From Vreelandella songnenensis (GTDB taxonomy: Bacteria > Pseudomonadota > Gammaproteobacteria > Pseudomonadales > Halomonadaceae), in the NCBI RefSeq assembly GCF_003002925.1, contig NZ_PVTK01000005.1, positions 1 to 64,000 on the forward strand: a stretch of DNA of 64,000 nucleotides, in the 5' to 3' direction. Below the pieces are notes generated by a model that worked only from the letters and a program-made list of their open reading frames with translations, was not told the origin of the DNA and did not search any database. The translations under genes were made by a program, and so were the position numbers. Each line of letters opens with the position of its first letter. Position 1 is the stretch's first letter. This document shows positions 20,370 to 31,342 of the stretch, one piece after another.

Positions 20370-21548
20370 CTAGCGGTACTTCATACCCACGATGCGTGAC
20401 GGCGTACGCCATACCAGCAGCGCACCCAGCAGGAAGAGCACCGCCGCGGCCCACATGGTAACCGGCAAGCTGGTGGCATCCACGACGCGCCCCCCGACCA
20501 TGGCACCCAGGCCGATGGAGAAGTTGAACACGAACGCCATCAGTGCAGTGGCGGCTTCCGTATTGGGCGCCGTGCGCAGAATCCAGGTCTGGATACTCAC
20601 CGACACACTGCCAAATACCGCGCCCCACATCATCAGCATCAGCACACCGCTTGTCGGCTGCACACCCAGGAAGGGGAACGCCGCAACCACCACCAGCATC
20701 AGGCTGGGAATCGCCAGTACCGCCCGGTAAGGGTGGCGCGCGGCAAACATGCCGGCGGCGATGTTACCCAGAATACCCGCCGCCCCGTAGAGCAGCAGCA
20801 GGCTGCCGACATGACGCTGGGCAACGCCGCTTATCTCCTGCAGAATCGGGCTGATAAAGGTATAGGCAACAAAGTGGCCGACCACCACAAAGCCGGTGAC
20901 CAGCACCGCTACCCGTACACCGCGATTGCTAAACTGCTGCGCCAGTACCTTGAGGCGCACCGGCTCCCGGGGCGGCAGCGGCGGTAACCAGCACCACAGC
21001 GCAAGCGCAGTAAGCAGGCTAAAGCCTCCCAGTGCCGCAAAGGCGACCCGCCAGTTGCTGAAATCACCCAGCAGCGTGCCTAACGGAACGCCCAGTACCG
21101 AGGCCGCCGCCACGCCGCCAAAGATGATCGTCATGGCCTTGGCGACCTTGTCAGCCGGTACCAGACGGGGGGCGATACTGCCCGCCACGGCCCAGTAACC
21201 GCCAATACTGATCCCCACCAGCACCCGTGCGGCCAGCAGCAGTACAAAACTGCTCGCCAGAGCGGTAAGCGCGCTGCCGATGACCATGACGCCCATCAGC
21301 AGCGTGAGCATGACACGCCTGTCCATACGCCCTACTGCCACGGGTAACAGCGGCGCCGAAAAGGCCGCCACCACGCCGGGCACTGTGACCATCAGCCCGG
21401 CAACCCCAGGCGTTACATCCATCGAGGCAGCCACCTGGGAGAGCAGCCCGATAGGCAACTGCTCGGCGGTCACCAATAAAAAGATGCCGATCATCACGGC
21501 CACCACCGCCCACCAGCGGGGTGCCTGCTCCGTTTCCATGCTACTCAC
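20370..21548 (-). CDS. MFS transporter, DHA1 (AraJ/YdhP/NepI-like) family
   Basis: A 392-residue, 12-span major facilitator protein of the drug:H+ antiporter 1 group. The first span (residues about 12-32), the motif-A-like loop GRMDRRVML and the motif-C-like GGVAAASVLGVPLGTLLGD in span 5 are visible. Close families export sugars, nucleosides or drugs; the substrate cannot be told here. It stands alone on the minus strand between pnp and the thiolase, with no linked regulator. Confidence 0.85.
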   Translation of the reverse strand: MSSMETEQAPRWWAVVAVMIGIFLLVTAEQLPIGLLSQVAASMDVTPGVAGLMVTVPGVVAAFSAPLLPVAVGRMDRRVMLTLLMGVMVIGSALTALASSFVLLLAARVLVGISIGGYWAVAGSIAPRLVPADKVAKAMTIIFGGVAAASVLGVPLGTLLGDFSNWRVAFAALGGFSLLTALALWCWLPPLPPREPVRLKVLAQQFSNRGVRVAVLVTGFVVVGHFVAYTFISPILQEISGVAQRHVGSLLLLYGAAGILGNIAAGMFAARHPYRAVLAIPSLMLVVVAAFPFLGVQPTSGVLMLMMWGAVFGSVSVSIQTWILRTAPNTEAATALMAFVFNFSIGLGAMVGGRVVDATSLPVTMWAAAVLFLLGALLVWRTPSRIVGMKYR

Positions 21549-21595
21549 TCCCTTTTCAACCCGATGTTACTCAACGTATAACTTCCTTCCTGCCA

Positions 21596-21635
21596 AACAA
21601 CTCCGCCCCCGTAGCCGGGGGCTACGGGGGCGGAG
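21596..21635 (-). terminator. Terminator of pnp
   Basis: A 15-bp perfect stem (21601-21615 / 21621-21635) with a 5-nt loop is followed on the minus strand by TTGTTTGG. It lies 19 bp past the pnp stop and ends the long minus-strand translation/RNA-decay cluster. Confidence 0.85.
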
Positions 21636-21653
21636 TAGAGAACACGCGGCGGT

Positions 21654-23798
21654 TTATTCCGCGGCGTTCTCACTTTCAGCGGCAAACGCCGCTTTCTCTT
21701 CTTCGGTGATTTCCTTGATCGAGAGCTTCACGCGGTTGCGGTTGTCGATGTCGAGCACCTTCACAATCACGTCGTCACCCTCGTTGAGGAAATCGCGCAC
21801 GTTGTTGACGCGCTCGGCAACGATCTGCGAAATATGCACCAGGCCGTCGGTACCCGGCATGATGTTCACAAAGGCACCGAAGTCGGCGATGCGCACGACC
21901 TTACCCTGGTAAAGCTTGCCGATTTCCGCTTCGGCAGTAATCGCCAGTACGGTATCGATGGCTTTCTTGGCAGCCGCCTTGTCTTCGGCGTAGATGCGCA
22001 CGGTGCCGTCGTCGTCGAGATCGATGGAGGCGCCGGTATCTTCACAGATCTTGCGGATGGTGGCGCCACCCTTGCCGATGACATCACGGATCTTGTCCGG
22101 ATCGATCTTGATAGTGGCCATGGAAGGCGCATTATCGGAGACGTCGGTACGGCTCTGGCTGATGACCACGTTCATCTGCTCAAGAATACCCAGGCGGGCC
22201 TTGTGAGCCTGCTGAAGCGCGGTTTCCATGATCTCTTCGTTGATGCCTTCGATCTTGATGTCCATCTGCAGGGCAGTGACGCCCTCTTCTGAACCGGCAA
22301 CCTTGAAGTCCATATCGCCGAGGTGATCTTCATCACCCAGAATATCGGTCAGTACCGCGTAGCCGTCCTCATCCTTCACCAGACCCATGGCGATACCTGC
22401 CACCGGCGCTTTCAGCGGCACGCCCGCATCCATCAGTGCAAGCGATGAACCACATACGGAGGCCATGGAGCTTGAACCGTTGGATTCGGTGATTTCCGAC
22501 ACCACGCGAATGGTGTAGGGGAACTCTTCTTCGGACGGCAGCATGGCCTGAACACCGCGGCGCGCCAGGCGGCCATGGCCGATCTCACGACGCTTCGGGC
22601 CACCCATGAAGCCAGCTTCACCCACCGAGTAGGGAGGGAAGTTGTAGTGCAGCATGAAACGGTCTTTACGCTCGCCTTCCAGCGACTCGATCAGCTGCGA
22701 ATCGCGCAGCGTACCCAGAGTTGCAACGGCAATCGCCTGCGTCTCACCACGGGTGAACACCGCAGAACCGTGCGTCTTGGGCAGCACGCCAACTTCGATG
22801 GCCAGCGGGCGCACGGTGAAGTTGTCGCGGCCGTCGATGCGCGGCTCGCCCTTCACCACGCGTGAACGTACAACGCGCTTTTCAAGGCCAGCAAAGGCAC
22901 CTTTGACTTCATCCTTGCTGAACTTGTCGTTCACCGGCTCGCCATCAACGGCTGCCAGCTGCTCAACCGCCTGATCCTTCAGGGCTGCCAGAGCATCCTG
23001 ACGCTGCATCTTGTCGGTGATGCGGTAGGCATCGCCTACCTTGGCTTCAAACGCATCGGCCATAGCGGTTTTCAGCGCCACGTTTTCAGCCGCCGGCTGC
23101 CAGTCCCAACGCGGTTTGCCGGCCTCTTGAACCAGCTCGTTGATGGCGCTGACGGCAACCTGCATTTCCTGGTGACCGAACAGTACCGCACCCAGCATTT
23201 CGTCTTCCAGAAGCTCTTTAGCTTCGGATTCAACCATCAACACGGCGTTTTCAGTACCGGCGACGACCATGTCCAGCTCGGAAGTTGCAAGCTCTTCAAC
23301 GGTGGGGTTAAGGAAATACCCCTGCTCTTCGTTGAAGCCAACGCGGGCAGCGCCGATCGGGCCCTTGAACGGCACGCCGGAAATGCTGAGCGCCGCCGAG
23401 GTACCCAGCATTGCGGCAATATCCGGATCATGGTTACGGTCGGTAGACAGAACGGTACAGATGACCTGCACTTCGTTCATGAAACCTTTGGGGAACAGCG
23501 GGCGGATCGGGCGATCGATCAGACGCGAGGTCAGGGTTTCTTTCTCGGTAGGACGGCCTTCACGCTTGAAGAAGCCGCCAGGAATCTTGCCGACCGCGTA
23601 GGTCTTTTCCTGGTAGTGAACCGAGAGCGGGAAAAAGGGCTGGCTGGGGTTGGCCTCTTTACGGGCAACAACTGTACACAGCACAACGGTGTCGTCCATG
23701 GTGACCATGACGGCACCGGTGGCCTGGCGGGCAATACGCCCGGTTTCTAGGGTGACGGTGCTACGACCGTACTGAAACGTTTTTTTTACCGGATTCAC
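21654..23798 (-). CDS. pnp: Polyribonucleotide nucleotidyltransferase (PNPase)
   Basis: A 714-residue 3'-5' phosphorolytic exonuclease, a core part of the RNA degradosome. It has two RNase PH domains (about 1-220 and 310-550) joined by a helical linker, then a KH domain with [15 protein letters not shown] and an S1 domain with [16 protein letters not shown] chose a GTG start at 23798 (protein starts VNPVKKTF) because AAGGAAG lies 5 nt upstream and homologues begin at this point; the frame is open to 23816. rpsO is upstream behind a strong terminator, the universal rpsO-pnp pair. Confidence 0.96.
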   Translation of the reverse strand: MNPVKKTFQYGRSTVTLETGRIARQATGAVMVTMDDTVVLCTVVARKEANPSQPFFPLSVHYQEKTYAVGKIPGGFFKREGRPTEKETLTSRLIDRPIRPLFPKGFMNEVQVICTVLSTDRNHDPDIAAMLGTSAALSISGVPFKGPIGAARVGFNEEQGYFLNPTVEELATSELDMVVAGTENAVLMVESEAKELLEDEMLGAVLFGHQEMQVAVSAINELVQEAGKPRWDWQPAAENVALKTAMADAFEAKVGDAYRITDKMQRQDALAALKDQAVEQLAAVDGEPVNDKFSKDEVKGAFAGLEKRVVRSRVVKGEPRIDGRDNFTVRPLAIEVGVLPKTHGSAVFTRGETQAIAVATLGTLRDSQLIESLEGERKDRFMLHYNFPPYSVGEAGFMGGPKRREIGHGRLARRGVQAMLPSEEEFPYTIRVVSEITESNGSSSMASVCGSSLALMDAGVPLKAPVAGIAMGLVKDEDGYAVLTDILGDEDHLGDMDFKVAGSEEGVTALQMDIKIEGINEEIMETALQQAHKARLGILEQMNVVISQSRTDVSDNAPSMATIKIDPDKIRDVIGKGGATIRKICEDTGASIDLDDDGTVRIYAEDKAAAKKAIDTVLAITAEAEIGKLYQGKVVRIADFGAFVNIMPGTDGLVHISQIVAERVNNVRDFLNEGDDVIVKVLDIDNRNRVKLSIKEITEEEKAAFAAESENAAE

Positions 23799-23952
23799 GG
23801 CGACTTCCTTTAACATTAATAAGTACTTGAATAAGTACTTGTCTATTCGCTTGGGTCGTTTTGACTCGCCACTATTCTAGGCGCTGTGGCGCCCAAGGGC
23901 TACCAGAAACCCGAAATCCCCCCGTCGAGGCCGCTCTGACACAAGATACGGC

Positions 23953-23984
23953 CAAAAAAAACGGGCAGCCCAGAGGGCTGCCCG
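23953..23984 (-). terminator. Terminator between rpsO and pnp
   Basis: A 10-bp stem (23962-23971 / 23975-23984) with a 3-nt loop is followed on the minus strand by a run of eight T. As in E. coli it probably lets only part of rpsO transcription reach pnp. Confidence 0.93.
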
Positions 23985-24008
23985 TTTTGCTTGCATCGCC
24001 GGTAGTGC

Positions 24009-24278
24009 TTAGCGACGCAGGCCCAGACGCTGGATCAGAGACTGGTAGCGTTCGAAATCCTTGCGCTTCAGGTAGTCCAGCAGTTTACGACGCTGGTTTA
24101 CCATGCGGATCAGACCACGACGAGAGTGGTGATCCTGCTTGTTGGTCTTGAAGTGGTCCTGCAGGCCATTGATGTTGGCGCTCAGCAGTGCAACCTGTAC
24201 TTCAGGGGAACCGGTATCGTTGTCGCCGCGGCCGTATTCGTTGACGATCTCGGCCTTCTTCTCAGCGGTTAAAGCCAT
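24009..24278 (-). CDS. rpsO: 30S ribosomal protein S15
   Basis: An 89-residue primary 16S-binding protein, full length for the family. The conserved [34 protein letters not shown]-type core (split here for brevity) and the C-terminal [13 protein letters not shown] are all present. AGAGACAG precedes the ATG. It follows truB after a 104-bp gap. Confidence 0.98.
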   Translation of the reverse strand: MALTAEKKAEIVNEYGRGDNDTGSPEVQVALLSANINGLQDHFKTNKQDHHSRRGLIRMVNQRRKLLDYLKRKDFERYQSLIQRLGLRR

Positions 24279-24382
24279 CTGTCTCTCCAGTAAGCAATAT
24301 GCCTAAAAATGAATGGGTGAGACCACGCATATTTGCAGTCTCAGGCGCTATTTTCGCGTAAAACGCCACGTCCTTGCAACGT

Positions 24383-25303
24383 CTACGAGATAGCGACCGT
24401 ACTTAACAGCCGCTTGGGCGCTACTTCCTGAACGCCTTTTACTATCCCCAAGCCGATAAACGACTCGGCGTAATAAAGCCTTGCGATATCGTCAGGTCCA
24501 AGTTCACCGGTCGCAAGGACCGCTGACTGGCCGTGAGACAAGCGCGTGTGGGCCGTGTCATCGACTGAAAGCGACGGCAGATGATCGACCAGCACGTCCA
24601 CGGGCATAAGTTCCGCTTCACGCGTTGGCTGATCTGCCAGGGCTTCCAGCGCCTCCAACGTCCACATTGCATCACCGGTAAAGGGCCCGGTCTTGAGCCT
24701 GCGCAGCTGGCTGATATGCGCACCGCAACCGAGCGCCAGGCCAATATCCTCGGCCAGCGTACGGATATAGGTGCCCTTGCTACAGCTGACTTCAAGCTCG
24801 AAGGCCTGACCGTCAAAGGCAAGCAGGCGCGCATCATACACGCTAACCCTGCGCGCCGCACGCTCTACCTGCTTGCCCTCACGGGCCAGCTCGTAAAGCT
24901 TTTTACCTTGGTGCTTGAGTGCCGAATACATCGGCGGCACCTGGTCGATCTCGCCACGAAAGCGCGCGATGGCGGCTTCGACGTCTTCCTCCGTCAAGGA
25001 GGGGACCTCACGGGTTTCGATCACCGTGCCTTCAGCATCACCGGTGTCGGTGATCACACCCAGTTCAACGCGGGTGCGATACATCTTGTCGGCTTCCAGC
25101 AGGTGCGCGGAGAACTTGGTAGCTTCCCCCAGGCAGATCGGCAGCAGGCCGGTTGCCATGGGGTCCAGCGTGCCGGTATGCCCTGCCTTTTGTGCTTCGA
25201 ACAGACGACGCACGCGCTGCAGGGCATGGTTGCTGGAAACGCCCTTGGGCTTATCCAGCAGCAGCACACCGTTAACCGGTAAACCGCGGCGGCGACGAGC
25301 CAT
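24383..25303 (-). CDS. truB: tRNA pseudouridine(55) synthase
   Basis: A 306-residue pseudouridine synthase modifying U55 in the T-loop of tRNAs. Motif I LLLDKPKGVSS and the catalytic aspartate in GHTGTLDPMATGLLP are near the N terminus. The C-terminal PUA-like domain (about 230-306) is present. Its ATG overlaps the rbfA stop (TAATG), showing tight coupling. Confidence 0.97.
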   Translation of the reverse strand: MARRRRGLPVNGVLLLDKPKGVSSNHALQRVRRLFEAQKAGHTGTLDPMATGLLPICLGEATKFSAHLLEADKMYRTRVELGVITDTGDAEGTVIETREVPSLTEEDVEAAIARFRGEIDQVPPMYSALKHQGKKLYELAREGKQVERAARRVSVYDARLLAFDGQAFELEVSCSKGTYIRTLAEDIGLALGCGAHISQLRRLKTGPFTGDAMWTLEALEALADQPTREAELMPVDVLVDHLPSLSVDDTAHTRLSHGQSAVLATGELGPDDIARLYYAESFIGLGIVKGVQEVAPKRLLSTVAIS

Positions 25304-25713
25304 TAGCGCGTCTCCTCACCTTGACCAGACTCATCCTCTTCATCCGCCTGACGGGCGCGGTCGGTGGAAACCGCCTCGTCAATCAGGGACGAAAGGTGCT
25401 GACCGCGCACCACGCTTTCATCGTAATGAAAGCGCAGTTCAGGCACGTGGCGCAGCTTGATACGTTTGGCAATCTGGCTTCTCAGAAAACCGGCAGCGCG
25501 CTTCAACACCTGCAGGTTCTCCTTGATACGCTCGGGCTCCTGTTCACCCAGCAGGGTGACATAGATATCGGCGTAGCCAAGATCACGGCTGACGGTCGCG
25601 CCGCTTACCGTAATCATGCCCAGACGCGGGTCCTTGACCTCGCGCTGGATGAGTACCGCCAGCTCCTTCTGGAGCTGGTCGGCTACCCGGTCGGTACGCT
25701 TGAATTCGCGCAT
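25303..25713 (-). CDS. rbfA: Ribosome-binding factor A
   Basis: A 136-residue KH-type 30S maturation factor, also needed in cold shock in E. coli. Conserved features are VADQLQKELAVLIQREVKDPR at the start (given in part) and the core YADIYVTLLG and LRHVPELRFHYDES. The acidic tail is longer than in E. coli. It lies 18 bp after infB and is coupled to truB. Confidence 0.97.
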   Translation of the reverse strand: MREFKRTDRVADQLQKELAVLIQREVKDPRLGMITVSGATVSRDLGYADIYVTLLGEQEPERIKENLQVLKRAAGFLRSQIAKRIKLRHVPELRFHYDESVVRGQHLSSLIDEAVSTDRARQADEEDESGQGEETR

Positions 25714-25731
25714 GATTGCTCCTCGCGGCCC

Positions 25732-28266
25732 TTACAGGGTGCGCTCGACCTTGACCTGGTCGAAGACTTCGATCTTGTCGCCGACCTGGACGTCGTTGTA
25801 GTTCTTCACGCCAATACCACACTCGACGCCGTTGCGAACTTCCTGCACGTCGTCCTTGTAGCGGCGCAGCGACTCAAGCTCACCTTCGTAGATGACCACG
25901 TTGTCACGCAGAACGCGGATGCGCTTGCTGCGCGATACGGTACCTTCGACGACCATACAGCCGGCCACGGCACCGATCTTCGGCGCACGGAACACGTCGC
26001 GAACTTCGGCAACGCCAACGATCTCTTCTTTCCACTCCGGCGCGAGCATACCGCTCATCGCCTGCTTGACCTCGTCGATCAGGTGGTAGATGACGCTGTA
26101 GTAGCGCAGATCCAGGCCTTCACGCTCGATGATCTCGCGGGCAGCGGCGTCGGCACGTACGTTGAAGCCGACCACGATGGCTTCACTTGCCAGCGCCAGG
26201 TTGGCGTCGGTACCGGTGATACCGCCCACACCCGAGGAGACCACCGCCACCTGTACTTCGTCGGTGGAGAGCTCTTCAAGGGCACCCTTGATGGCTTCCA
26301 GCGAGCCTTGCACGTCGGCTTTCAGTACGATGTTGACCTTGGCCACTTCGTCCTGACCCATCTGGCTGAACATGTTCTCGAGCTTGGCTTTCTGCTGACG
26401 CGCCAGGCGCACTTCGCGGTACTTGCCTTGACGGAAGTTGGCCACTTCGCGGGCTTTCTTCTCGTCCGCCACGACCATGAAGTCGTCACCGGCGTCCGGC
26501 GTGCCGTCCAGGCCCTGAATCTCTACCGGCATGGCCGGGCCAACGTTCTCGACCTGCTGGCCTAGCTCGTTGGTCAGTGCCCGTACGCGGCCGTAGTGCA
26601 GGCCTGCCAGTACGATGTCGCCTTTCTTCAGCGTGCCGTTCTGTACCAGTACGGTAGCTACGGGGCCACGGCCTTTGTCCAGGCGCGACTCGACCACTAC
26701 ACCTTTACCCGGTGCTGACGGTACCGCTTTAAGCTCGAGCACTTCAGACACCAGCTGGATCGCTTCCAGCAGTTCTTCGATGCCTTCACCGGTCTTGGCG
26801 GACACGTGAACGAACTGGGTATCGCCGCCCCAATCTTCAGAAATCACGCCATGCTGCGAGAGTTCGTTACGAATGCGGTCAAAATCGGCGCCCTGTTTAT
26901 CAATCTTGTTCACTGCCACGACCATGGGTACTTCGGCCGCCTTGGAGTGCTCGATTGCTTCAATGGTCTGCGGCATCACGCCGTCGTCCGCCGCCACTAC
27001 CAGGATAACCACGTCGGTGGCCTTGGCACCGCGGGCACGCATGGCGGTAAACGCCGCGTGGCCGGGGGTATCCAGGAAGGTAACGCCACCGTGGTCATCT
27101 TCGACGTGGTAGGCACCGATGTGCTGGGTAATACCGCCGGCTTCACCGGTGGCTACCTTGGCACGACGAATGTAATCCAGAAGCGATGTCTTACCGTGGT
27201 CAACGTGACCCATGACGGTCACGACCGGTGAACGGGTGATCTCTTCGCCTTCGTAGGAGATGCCTTCGAGCATTTCCGTTTCCAGCGCATCATCCTTCAC
27301 CAGCTTGACGCGGTGACCCATCTCTTCCACCACGATCGCGGCGGTATCCTGATCGATGGTCTGGTTGATGGTCACGGCCGCGCCCATGTTGAACATGGCC
27401 TTGATCACTTCGTTGGCCTTGATCGACATCTTGTCGGCAAGCTCGGCGACGCTGATCGACTCAGGGATCGAGACTTCGCGCACGATCGGCTGGGTCGGCT
27501 TCTGGAAGCCATGCTTGCCGTTGCCGCTCTGGCTTGCGCCACCGCGACGGCCGCCACGACGTTCAGCACGCTTGACCTTCTTGGCGCCACCGCCACGCTT
27601 ACGCTCTTCGCGATCGCCACGGTCATCGTCGTCGTCACGGCCTTTCTTCTTGGCCGCGGTTTTCTTGGGCGGCGCAGTGCGACGGTCGGTACGACCTTCT
27701 TTCGGCGGTGCCGGCGGCATATCTTCGCCAGTCGGCGCTTCCTCGTCGATCTGCAGCTCAGGCACGTCGAGCTTGGGTTCGGCAGCCGCCTTGGCTTCCG
27801 TCTCCTTACGCGCGGCGTCTTCTGCAGCCTTGGCCTTGGCCGCCGCCGCTTTTTCTTCCGCGTCGCGCGCATCACGTGCTTTACGCTCGGCTTCGGCTTC
27901 CGCCATATCGCCTACCAGCTGACGCGGGCCGGTGTGCTTGGGCTCGGCCGCTTTCGGCTTCTCGTCTTCTTCACGCTTGACGTAGGTCTTCTTCTTGCGG
28001 ACCTGAACCTCAATGGTCTTGCCACGCTCGCCGGTCTTGATGCGGCTGCGCGTCTTGCGCGTCAGCGTAATGCGGTTCTTGCCTGCATCCGCTTCAGCGC
28101 CGCCGTGGCTCTTCTTCAGAAAGCTGAGCAGCTTCTGCTTGTCTTCTTCAGAAACGGCATCGCCTTCCGAGGCGTGCTTCAAACCGGCTTCTTTCATCTG
28201 TTCCAATAGGCGGGGCACATCACGGCCCACCTTTACTGCAAAATCTTTAACTGTCATATCTGACAT
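25732..28266 (-). CDS. infB: Translation initiation factor IF-2
   Basis: An 844-residue GTPase that places initiator fMet-tRNA on the ribosome. It has a short N-terminal IF2N domain ([14 protein letters not shown]), a long charged linker rich in Lys, Glu and Ala (about 60-250) with poly-Asp/Arg stretches, and a second IF2N-like element. The G domain follows with G1 [12 protein letters not shown]3 DTPGHAAF and G4 NKID. Domains II to IV end at the conserved QVKVERTL. Lies 27 bp after nusA. Confidence 0.98.
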   Translation of the reverse strand: MSDMTVKDFAVKVGRDVPRLLEQMKEAGLKHASEGDAVSEEDKQKLLSFLKKSHGGAEADAGKNRITLTRKTRSRIKTGERGKTIEVQVRKKKTYVKREEDEKPKAAEPKHTGPRQLVGDMAEAEAERKARDARDAEEKAAAAKAKAAEDAARKETEAKAAAEPKLDVPELQIDEEAPTGEDMPPAPPKEGRTDRRTAPPKKTAAKKKGRDDDDDRGDREERKRGGGAKKVKRAERRGGRRGGASQSGNGKHGFQKPTQPIVREVSIPESISVAELADKMSIKANEVIKAMFNMGAAVTINQTIDQDTAAIVVEEMGHRVKLVKDDALETEMLEGISYEGEEITRSPVVTVMGHVDHGKTSLLDYIRRAKVATGEAGGITQHIGAYHVEDDHGGVTFLDTPGHAAFTAMRARGAKATDVVILVVAADDGVMPQTIEAIEHSKAAEVPMVVAVNKIDKQGADFDRIRNELSQHGVISEDWGGDTQFVHVSAKTGEGIEELLEAIQLVSEVLELKAVPSAPGKGVVVESRLDKGRGPVATVLVQNGTLKKGDIVLAGLHYGRVRALTNELGQQVENVGPAMPVEIQGLDGTPDAGDDFMVVADEKKAREVANFRQGKYREVRLARQQKAKLENMFSQMGQDEVAKVNIVLKADVQGSLEAIKGALEELSTDEVQVAVVSSGVGGITGTDANLALASEAIVVGFNVRADAAAREIIEREGLDLRYYSVIYHLIDEVKQAMSGMLAPEWKEEIVGVAEVRDVFRAPKIGAVAGCMVVEGTVSRSKRIRVLRDNVVIYEGELESLRRYKDDVQEVRNGVECGIGVKNYNDVQVGDKIEVFDQVKVERTL

Positions 28267-28293
28267 AGTGACCCTCCTCAGCCCGTGACCTGT

Positions 28294-29805
28294 TTACTGT
28301 GTGTTCGAATCTGATGCGTCATCTTCGAACCAGGGCGCACGGGCAGTCATGATCAGTGCCGCTGCGCGCGCTTCGTCCAACTCCTCGATATCGACCAGAT
28401 CGTCGACAGACTGTTCGGCGAGATCTTCCATAGTGACAATGCCGCGGCTGGCCAGAATGAAGGCCAGGTGGCGCTCCATACCGTCCATTTCCAGCAGATC
28501 AGCTGCTGGCTGGGCACCGTCCAGTGCTTCTTCCGAGGCAATGGCCATCGTCAGCAGCTCGTCTTTCGCACGCGCGCGTAGCTCTTCAACCAGCTCTTCA
28601 TCGAACTCTTCGATTTCGAGCATTTCTTCAAGCGGCACGTAGGCGACTTCTTCAAGCGTGGTAAACCCTTCTTCCACCAGCAGGCGGGCGACATCGTCGT
28701 CCACGCCCAGATGCTGAACGAAGGAGTCCACCAGGCTATCGATTTCCTGCTCGCGCTTGGACTCGGCTTCCTCTTCGGTCATGACGTTGATACGCCAGCC
28801 GGTAAGTTCCGAGGCCAGGCGCACGTTCTGACCGCTACGACCAATCGCCTGGGCCAGGTTGTCCTGAGCGACGGCGACGTCCATGGCGTGGGCGTCTTCG
28901 TCCACAAGGATAGACCCAACGTCGGCGGGCGCCATGGCATTGATCACCAGCTGGGCGGGATTGTCATCCCACAGCACGATATCCACACGCTCGTTCTGCA
29001 GCTCGGATGAGACCGCCTGAACGCGTGAACCGCGCATACCGACACACGCACCGACCGGGTCGATGCGACGGTCGTTGGTCTTGACCGCAATCTTGGCCCG
29101 TGAGCCCGGGTCGCGGGCAGCACCCTTGATTTCGATAAGCTGTTCCGCGATTTCAGGTACTTCAATCTTGAACAGCTCAATGATCAGCGCCGGATTGGTA
29201 CGCGACAGCTGAAGCTGGGCGCCACGCGCATCCGGATCAACTTTGACCAGCAGCGCACGTACGCGTTCGTTCATGCGGTAGCGCTCACCGTGAATCATCT
29301 CGTTGCGCGGCAGGAACGCTTCGGCGTTCTCGCCCAGATCGATGATCAGGCCGTCACGGGTCGTCTTCTTGACGATACCGGCAACCAGCTCGCCTTCGCG
29401 GTCGGCGTATTGGCGAACCACTTCGGCACGCTCGGCTTCACGCACTTTCTGGACGATGACCTGCTTGGCGGTTTGCGCCGCAATACGGCCAAACATCGCG
29501 TTCTCGATCTGCTTTTCGACCACGTCGCCCAGTTTCAAAGGCGGGTCGCGCTGCTCGGCGATGCTTTCCTTGATTTCGTAATCCGGCGTCTCGAATTCGT
29601 CATCTTCGACGACCGTCCAGTAGCGGAAGGTGTCGTATTCACCCGTGCGGCGGTCGATATGCACGCGCACATTGGCTTCTTCATTTTCAAAACGCTTGCG
29701 TGACGCGCTCGCCAGAGCGGCTTCTACCGCTTCGAAGATGACATCACGGGGAACGCCTTTCTCGTTGGAGATGGCGTCAACGACCATTAAAATTTCTTTA
29801 CTCAT
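28294..29805 (-). CDS. nusA: Transcription termination/antitermination factor NusA
   Basis: A 503-residue RNA polymerase-binding factor. It has an N-terminal polymerase-binding domain (about 1-125), an S1 domain, two KH domains with [17 protein letters not shown] and [12 protein letters not shown], and two acidic C-terminal repeats (about 370-420 and 445-495). The repeats mark the gammaproteobacterial form. It sits in the conserved rimP-nusA-infB order. Confidence 0.98.
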   Translation of the reverse strand: MSKEILMVVDAISNEKGVPRDVIFEAVEAALASASRKRFENEEANVRVHIDRRTGEYDTFRYWTVVEDDEFETPDYEIKESIAEQRDPPLKLGDVVEKQIENAMFGRIAAQTAKQVIVQKVREAERAEVVRQYADREGELVAGIVKKTTRDGLIIDLGENAEAFLPRNEMIHGERYRMNERVRALLVKVDPDARGAQLQLSRTNPALIIELFKIEVPEIAEQLIEIKGAARDPGSRAKIAVKTNDRRIDPVGACVGMRGSRVQAVSSELQNERVDIVLWDDNPAQLVINAMAPADVGSILVDEDAHAMDVAVAQDNLAQAIGRSGQNVRLASELTGWRINVMTEEEAESKREQEIDSLVDSFVQHLGVDDDVARLLVEEGFTTLEEVAYVPLEEMLEIEEFDEELVEELRARAKDELLTMAIASEEALDGAQPAADLLEMDGMERHLAFILASRGIVTMEDLAEQSVDDLVDIEELDEARAAALIMTARAPWFEDDASDSNTQ

Positions 29806-29877
29806 GCGTTTGCCTCGCCAGAAAACCTGTCCTTTTGTGCATCACCCCGGCAGCCTGCCGGCAGCGTCGCCACCCGG

Positions 29878-30339
29878 TTAATCGTCGAACTGCGGTACGA
29901 TGTGCGCTGAATCGATGCTTTCAATGGGGAAGCAATACTCTTCGCCATCCATCTGCAGCAGTACTTCATCGCCCTCGATACCCGCCAAAAGCCCCTGGTA
30001 CTTGCGCCGACCGTCAAACGCTACGCGCAGTTTCAGCGCGACGTGATGGCCTTGGTAGCGAGTAAATTGGTCCAGGGTATACAGGGGGCGCGCCATACCG
30101 GGCGAAGAGACTTCCAGCCGATACTCACCGGGGATGGGATCTTCAACGTCCATGACGGCACTGACTTGGCGACTGATATCCGCGCAGTCTTCCACGCTGA
30201 CGCCACTTTCGCGTTCGATGTAGATCACCAAGCGCGAATGCTTGCCCTGGGAAAGATGGTCGATGCCCCACAGTTCAAAGCCCATGGCGGCTACGACAGG
30301 TTCAATAAGCGCATGAAGCGCCGCGTGTTTTGTGGCCAC
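29878..30339 (-). CDS. rimP: Ribosome maturation factor RimP
   Basis: A 153-residue protein needed for 30S subunit assembly. The conserved core is LVIYIERESGVSVEDCADIS and the signature EVSSPGMARPL. I chose the GTG at 30339 because AGGAG lies about 8 nt upstream and the length then fits the family (E. coli 150 aa); an in-frame start at 30372 adds an unconserved 11 residues. It is the first protein gene of the rimP-nusA-infB operon, downstream of tRNA-fMet. Confidence 0.94.
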   Translation of the reverse strand: MATKHAALHALIEPVVAAMGFELWGIDHLSQGKHSRLVIYIERESGVSVEDCADISRQVSAVMDVEDPIPGEYRLEVSSPGMARPLYTLDQFTRYQGHHVALKLRVAFDGRRKYQGLLAGIEGDEVLLQMDGEEYCFPIESIDSAHIVPQFDD

Positions 30340-30642
30340 AGACAAAGCTCCTATAGCCGTTGCATCAGGCACCTGGCCAGGAGTCGAGAGAAAAGCTAGG
30401 TGGCTGATTGGCGTTACCCGGAATGTGTCTCCGGCAACTCGGACGATATCCGCTCTGAGACACTCTTGTTAACAAAAAGCTTGCTAACAAAAAGCCCCTT
30501 CACAGGAAGGGGCTTTTCATAAGAAACCTGTAATACCATCTTAGCAACATGAAACAGGTTTTACCTGCCAGCGCTTTTCCTTGTTGGCGTATCACCAGGT
30601 GATACTGCCGGAAAAACCGCTTTACAACATGTTACCAGGAAA
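30340..30642 (-). other. Non-coding leader between tRNA-fMet and rimP
   Basis: No gene is visible here. On the minus strand the stretch contains an intrinsic terminator (30487-30517) and several inverted repeats: AAACCTG/CAGGTTT (30524-30530, 30555-30561), GTGTCTC/GAGACAC (30425-30431, 30457-30463) and a short palindrome at about 30589-30601. It also has the direct repeat AACAAAAAGC either side of 30475. This is probably the processed leader of the nusA operon. Confidence 0.6.
30487..30517 (-). terminator. Terminator/attenuator between tRNA-fMet and rimP
   Basis: The minus strand carries a stem of about 12 bp with a 4-nt loop (GAAGGGGCTTTTT arm) followed by TTTTTGTTAG. It lies about 125 nt past the tRNA-fMet and 150 nt before rimP. 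It probably ends most tRNA transcripts and sets the read-through into rimP-nusA-infB. Confidence 0.85.
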
Positions 30643-30719
<77 letters not shown>

Positions 30720-30859
30720 TCAATCTAGATCGACAATACTAGACACTTGAACCACTTACGTCAAGCTATCTTTTTTGTCGCAGGTGCCAAACCTGGTTCT
30801 CCTTGTCTTGGCATTGCCTTGACAAAGATTCTGGGAAGCTGGCGAGCCAGCAAAACAGA

Positions 30860-30946
30860 TGGTGCCGAAGGCGGGACTTGAACCCGCACGACCATACGGT
30901 CACTACCCCCTCAAGATAGCGTGTCTACCAATTCCACCACTTCGGC
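30860..30946 (-). tRNA. leuU: tRNA-Leu (anticodon GAG)
   Basis: An 87-nt type II tRNA with a long variable arm, acceptor stem GCCGAAG/CTTCGGC and encoded CCA. The anticodon stem-loop CTATC-TTGAGGG-GGTAG gives GAG, reading CTC/CTT leucine codons. It follows secG, the same secG-leuU order as in E. coli. Confidence 0.96.
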
Positions 30947-30978
30947 ATCAGGGGAGGCTAGAAAAACATGCTCGACGA

Positions 30979-31338
30979 TTACTCGCCGCTTTCCTCTAGC
31001 ACTGGCGCGGTATTATCCACACTTGCAGGGCTGTCGTCAAGCGTCGGTACGTTTTGCTGCTGTTCAATCAGACGTGAATCGGGAATACCCGCTTCCGGTG
31101 CCTGACCTGCCTGCGTTGCAAAGTACGCCAGCGCCATGGACGTCACGAAAAAACCGGCCGCCAGAATACCCGTGGTACGTGACAGGAAACTGCCGCTACC
31201 GCGCGAGCCAAAGACGGTTTGCGAAGCACCGCCACCGAAGGCAGCACCGGCTTCGGCACCTTTACCCTGCTGAAGCAGGATCAATACCACCAGGGCGACC
31301 GCAATCACCACATGGACCATAAGAATTGCAACTTGCAT
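30979..31338 (-). CDS. secG: Preprotein translocase subunit SecG
   Basis: A 119-residue inner-membrane protein of the SecYEG channel. It has two transmembrane segments (about 2-22 and 52-72) around the conserved loop [20 protein letters not shown]. The C-terminal tail is acidic. I chose the ATG at 31338 ([10 protein letters not shown]), preceded by AGGATAA; the longer open frame to 31446 lies inside tpiA. The start is 4 bp from the tpiA stop. Confidence 0.96.
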   Translation of the reverse strand: MQVAILMVHVVIAVALVVLILLQQGKGAEAGAAFGGGASQTVFGSRGSGSFLSRTTGILAAGFFVTSMALAYFATQAGQAPEAGIPDSRLIEQQQNVPTLDDSPASVDNTAPVLEESGE

Positions 31339-31342
31339 GGCG

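Noticed and set aside
25321-28209. Long plus-strand frames opposite rbfA and infB
   Set aside because: Shadows produced by the codon bias of the minus-strand genes; no motifs.
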